This document shows positions 62,390 through 64,000 of a stretch of DNA of 64,000 bases, piece after piece (within the stretch, counting starts at the first letter, position 1; every line of letters starts with the position of its first letter). Both the position numbers and the translations under genes were made by a program. Under the pieces are notes generated by a model. It did no database searches, had not been told where the DNA came from, and worked only from the letters and a program-made list of their open reading frames with translations. The stretch comes from Streptomyces sp. ITFR-21 (lineage in GTDB: Bacteria > Actinomycetota > Actinomycetes > Streptomycetales > Streptomycetaceae), in NCBI RefSeq assembly GCF_031844685.1, contig NZ_CP134605.1:124001-188000 (forward strand). The letters are read 5' to 3'.

Positions 62390-63607
62390 ATGCCCCTGGC
62401 CATACTCGCCCTGGCGGTCAGCGCGTTTGGCATCGGCACCACCGAGTTCGTGATGATGGGCCTGCTGCCCAACGTCGCGAACGACCTCGGCACGTCCGTG
62501 CCGACCGCGGGCTATCTCGTCTCCGCGTACGCGCTCGGCGTGGTGGTGGGCGCCCCCCTGCTCACCGCGCTCGGCTCCCGCATCCCCCGCAAGCGGATGC
62601 TCCTGCTGCTGATGGGCCTGTTCACGGTGGGCAACCTGGCGTCCGCCGTCGCCCCCGGCTACGCCACCCTGCTCGCCGGACGCTTCCTGGCCGGGCTGCC
62701 GCACGGCGCGTTCTTCGGCGTCGGTGCGGTGGTGGCGTCCCGCATGGTGGCGGAGGACCGCAGGGCGCGGGCGGTCGCCGCGATGTTCCTCGGCCTGACC
62801 ATCGCCAACATCGTCGGTGTGCCGGCGGCCACCGCGCTCGGCCAGCACCTGGGCTGGCGTGCCACGTTCCTGGTCGTCTCGGTGGTCGGCCTGCTGGCCC
62901 TCGCCTCGCTCGCGCTGCTCATCCCGCGGCTGCCGGAGGAGGAACACGCGGGGGTGGGCTCGGAGATCCGGGCACTGCGCGAGCCGCAGGTGCTGCTCGG
63001 GCTGCTCACCGCGGTGTTCGGCTTCGCGGGGGTGTTCGCCGTCTACAGCTACCTCGCCTCGATGATGACCGAGGTCACCGGCTTCGCGGACTCCACCGTC
63101 ACCTGGCTGCTGGCCCTCTTCGGCATCGGCATGACACTGGGCGCGCTCGTCGCCGGCCCCCTCACCGACCGGGCGCTGCGGCCCACCCTCTACGGCTCCC
63201 TGAGCGTGCTCGCCGTCGTGCTGGTCCTGTTCCCCCACGCGGTCCACTCCAAGGCCGCGGCCCCGGTGGCGGTGCTGGTCCTCGGCGCGGTGGGGTTCCT
63301 GACCACGACTCCGCTGCAGATGCTGGTCATGAACAAGGCCCGCCGGGCGCCCACCCTGGCCTCCGCCTCCAACCACTCCGCCTTCAACCTGGCGAACGCG
63401 GGCGGTGCCTGGCTGGGCGGCGCGGCCATCGCCGCGGGCTGGGGCTGGACCTCGCCCGCGCTGGTCGGCGCGGTCCTGGCGGTGGCCGGCCTCGGTATCG
63501 CGGTCACCGCCGGCGTCCTCGACCGCCGCTCCCCGCAGGGCGCGTCACCCGTCGTCGCCGCGGGAGGCCCCCGGCGGAGCGAGGTGTCGGGCGGGGTGGG
63601 GATGTAG
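62390..63607 (+). CDS. MFS transporter, DHA1 family (AraJ/CmlA-like)
   Basis: 405 residues from ATG 62390. The opening LAILALAVSAFGIGTTEFVM and MGLLPNVANDLGTSVPTAGY is the AraJ/YdhP-type DHA1 signature. Further motifs: GAPLLTALGSRIPRKRMLLL, FLAGLPHGAFFGVGAVVASR, NIVGVPAATALGQHLGWRAT (antiporter motif C-like), SASNHSAFNLANAGGAWLGG. About 12 helices. Probably a drug or sugar efflux proton antiporter. A palindrome lies upstream, but no regulator gene is adjacent. Confidence 0.9.
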   Translation: MPLAILALAVSAFGIGTTEFVMMGLLPNVANDLGTSVPTAGYLVSAYALGVVVGAPLLTALGSRIPRKRMLLLLMGLFTVGNLASAVAPGYATLLAGRFLAGLPHGAFFGVGAVVASRMVAEDRRARAVAAMFLGLTIANIVGVPAATALGQHLGWRATFLVVSVVGLLALASLALLIPRLPEEEHAGVGSEIRALREPQVLLGLLTAVFGFAGVFAVYSYLASMMTEVTGFADSTVTWLLALFGIGMTLGALVAGPLTDRALRPTLYGSLSVLAVVLVLFPHAVHSKAAAPVAVLVLGAVGFLTTTPLQMLVMNKARRAPTLASASNHSAFNLANAGGAWLGGAAIAAGWGWTSPALVGAVLAVAGLGIAVTAGVLDRRSPQGASPVVAAGGPRRSEVSGGVGM

Positions 63608-63626
63608 GCGGCGCCGTTCGCCGGAG

Positions 63627-63664
63627 CAGGCGGCAGGCGGCAGGCGGCAGGCGGCAGGCGGCAG
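63627..63664. repeat. CAGGCGG heptamer, five copies
   Basis: Five exact copies of CAGGCGG (63627-63661) plus CAG, just after the MFS stop. Period seven and no gene spanning it. Confidence 0.9.
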
Positions 63665-63873
63665 ACCCTACGGCCGGGGCCGCGGCGGGCGCGCACGTCC
63701 GCTCCGGCGGCTCAGGCGCTCAGGTGGGGCGCCGGGCAGTGCGGCGCGGGCGGGCCGCACCGGCGTTACGGGTGATGAACGAGCCGTCGGGGACCGGCGG
63801 CGGCGCCCCCGCGGGCCGCGCCGACGCCGTTCGCCGGGGCCGCCGTCCGCTTCGGCTCGGCTACGCTCGGCGG

Positions 63874-64000
63874 GTGGCCGACCGATCCGTCCCTGGCTCC
63901 GTCCCTGACTCCATGCCCGCCGCGGGTTCCGCCCGCGCATCCGGTCCCGTCCGCGGACCGGCGGGCCGGTGGTGGCGGGGGCCGGTCCCACCGTGGGTGC
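63874..64000 (+). CDS. Start of an unidentified gene cut by the window end
   Basis: GTG 63874 opens a frame that stays open to the edge (42 codons): MADRSVPGSVPDSMPAAGSA, then RWWRGPVPPWV. TACGCT lies 7 nt upstream of GTG, as in a leaderless promoter, and there is no ribosome site. The Trp/Pro-rich end could lead into a membrane segment. Too little is visible for a family call. Confidence 0.4.
   Translation, partial: MADRSVPGSVPDSMPAAGSARASGPVRGPAGRWWRGPVPPWV

Noticed and set aside
63627..63664. Heptamer repeats considered as a replication or partition site
   Set aside because: Only five copies of a GC-rich 7-mer after an MFS gene, no dnaA/par genes and no AT-rich element.

Overview
The window is high-GC chromosomal DNA from an actinomycete, almost certainly Streptomyces or a close relative in the Streptomycetaceae. 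The evidence is dense coding with G/C third positions, many GTG/TTG starts and 4-8 nt stop/start overlaps, and typical Streptomyces families: an AfsR-like ATPase/TPR regulator, the ATP-binding protein/XRE-DUF5753/DUF397 trio, MurT-GatD, DUF885, baeRF3, and a c-di-AMP riboswitch ahead of an NlpC/P60 hydrolase. From memory, the order pfkA - tripeptidyl-aminopeptidase-like - urease - bioF/B/A/D - purB resembles the SCO1200s-1260s of S. coelicolor; this was not checked. I see no phage, insertion sequence, CRISPR array or confident tRNA/rRNA.

Layout: 1-14 kb is mixed. It has an AfsR-like regulator cut by the window edge, a frameshifted DUF58-like remnant, baeRF3, an XRE-ATPase regulator, an L,D-transpeptidase, GNAT, SRPBCC, a universal stress protein, a receiverless winged-helix regulator, a 47-aa membrane peptide, a PASTA lipoprotein broken by a 14-bp tandem duplication, and acyl-CoA dehydrogenase divergent from its TetR regulator. 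13.6-19.5 kb is housekeeping: def, murT-gatD (lipid II amidation), pfkA, a CtaG-like oxidase assembly factor and a PlsC-like acyltransferase. 19.6-26 kb, on the minus strand, holds a secreted peptidase and the urease operon ureABCFGD, without ureE. 26.2-31 kb is the most unusual part: a Phd/YefM antitoxin divergent from a ClpP paralogue across a TGTAC palindrome, a small helical protein, the riboswitch-controlled NlpC/P60 protein, and the HATPase/XRE/DUF397 trio.

30.8-35.6 kb is biotin biosynthesis (bioF divergent from bioB-bioA, then bioD), with an 86-bp tandem duplication at one end and a perfect 28-bp palindrome inside. 35.7-36.3 kb is a Fic-like/ribbon-helix-helix toxin-antitoxin pair with its own palindrome. 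36.7-43.4 kb holds two overlapping CNNM-type membrane proteins, an SGNH hydrolase, purB (probably leaderless), a uracil/mismatch glycosylase with an apparent CTG start, and a ROK regulator. 43.4-46.4 kb is a GntR regulator, about 1 kb without a credible long gene, and a secreted NLP/NPP1-type protein. 46.4-64 kb holds an ACT-GNAT fusion, a DUF885 peptidase-like protein, sbcC/sbcD, YigZ, CoA-binding, YbaK, two left-handed beta-helix proteins, DedA, a hotdog thioesterase, two MFS transporters, a spermidine-synthase-like protein and the start of one more gene.

Co-operating sets: ureABC (enzyme) with ureFGD (nickel insertion); murT-gatD as one enzyme; bioFADB as one pathway; sbcC/sbcD as one nuclease; the TetR regulator with the acyl-CoA dehydrogenase and possibly the distant thioesterase, which shares a TTACC-N4-GGTA palindrome. 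All functions are inferred from sequence reading alone.
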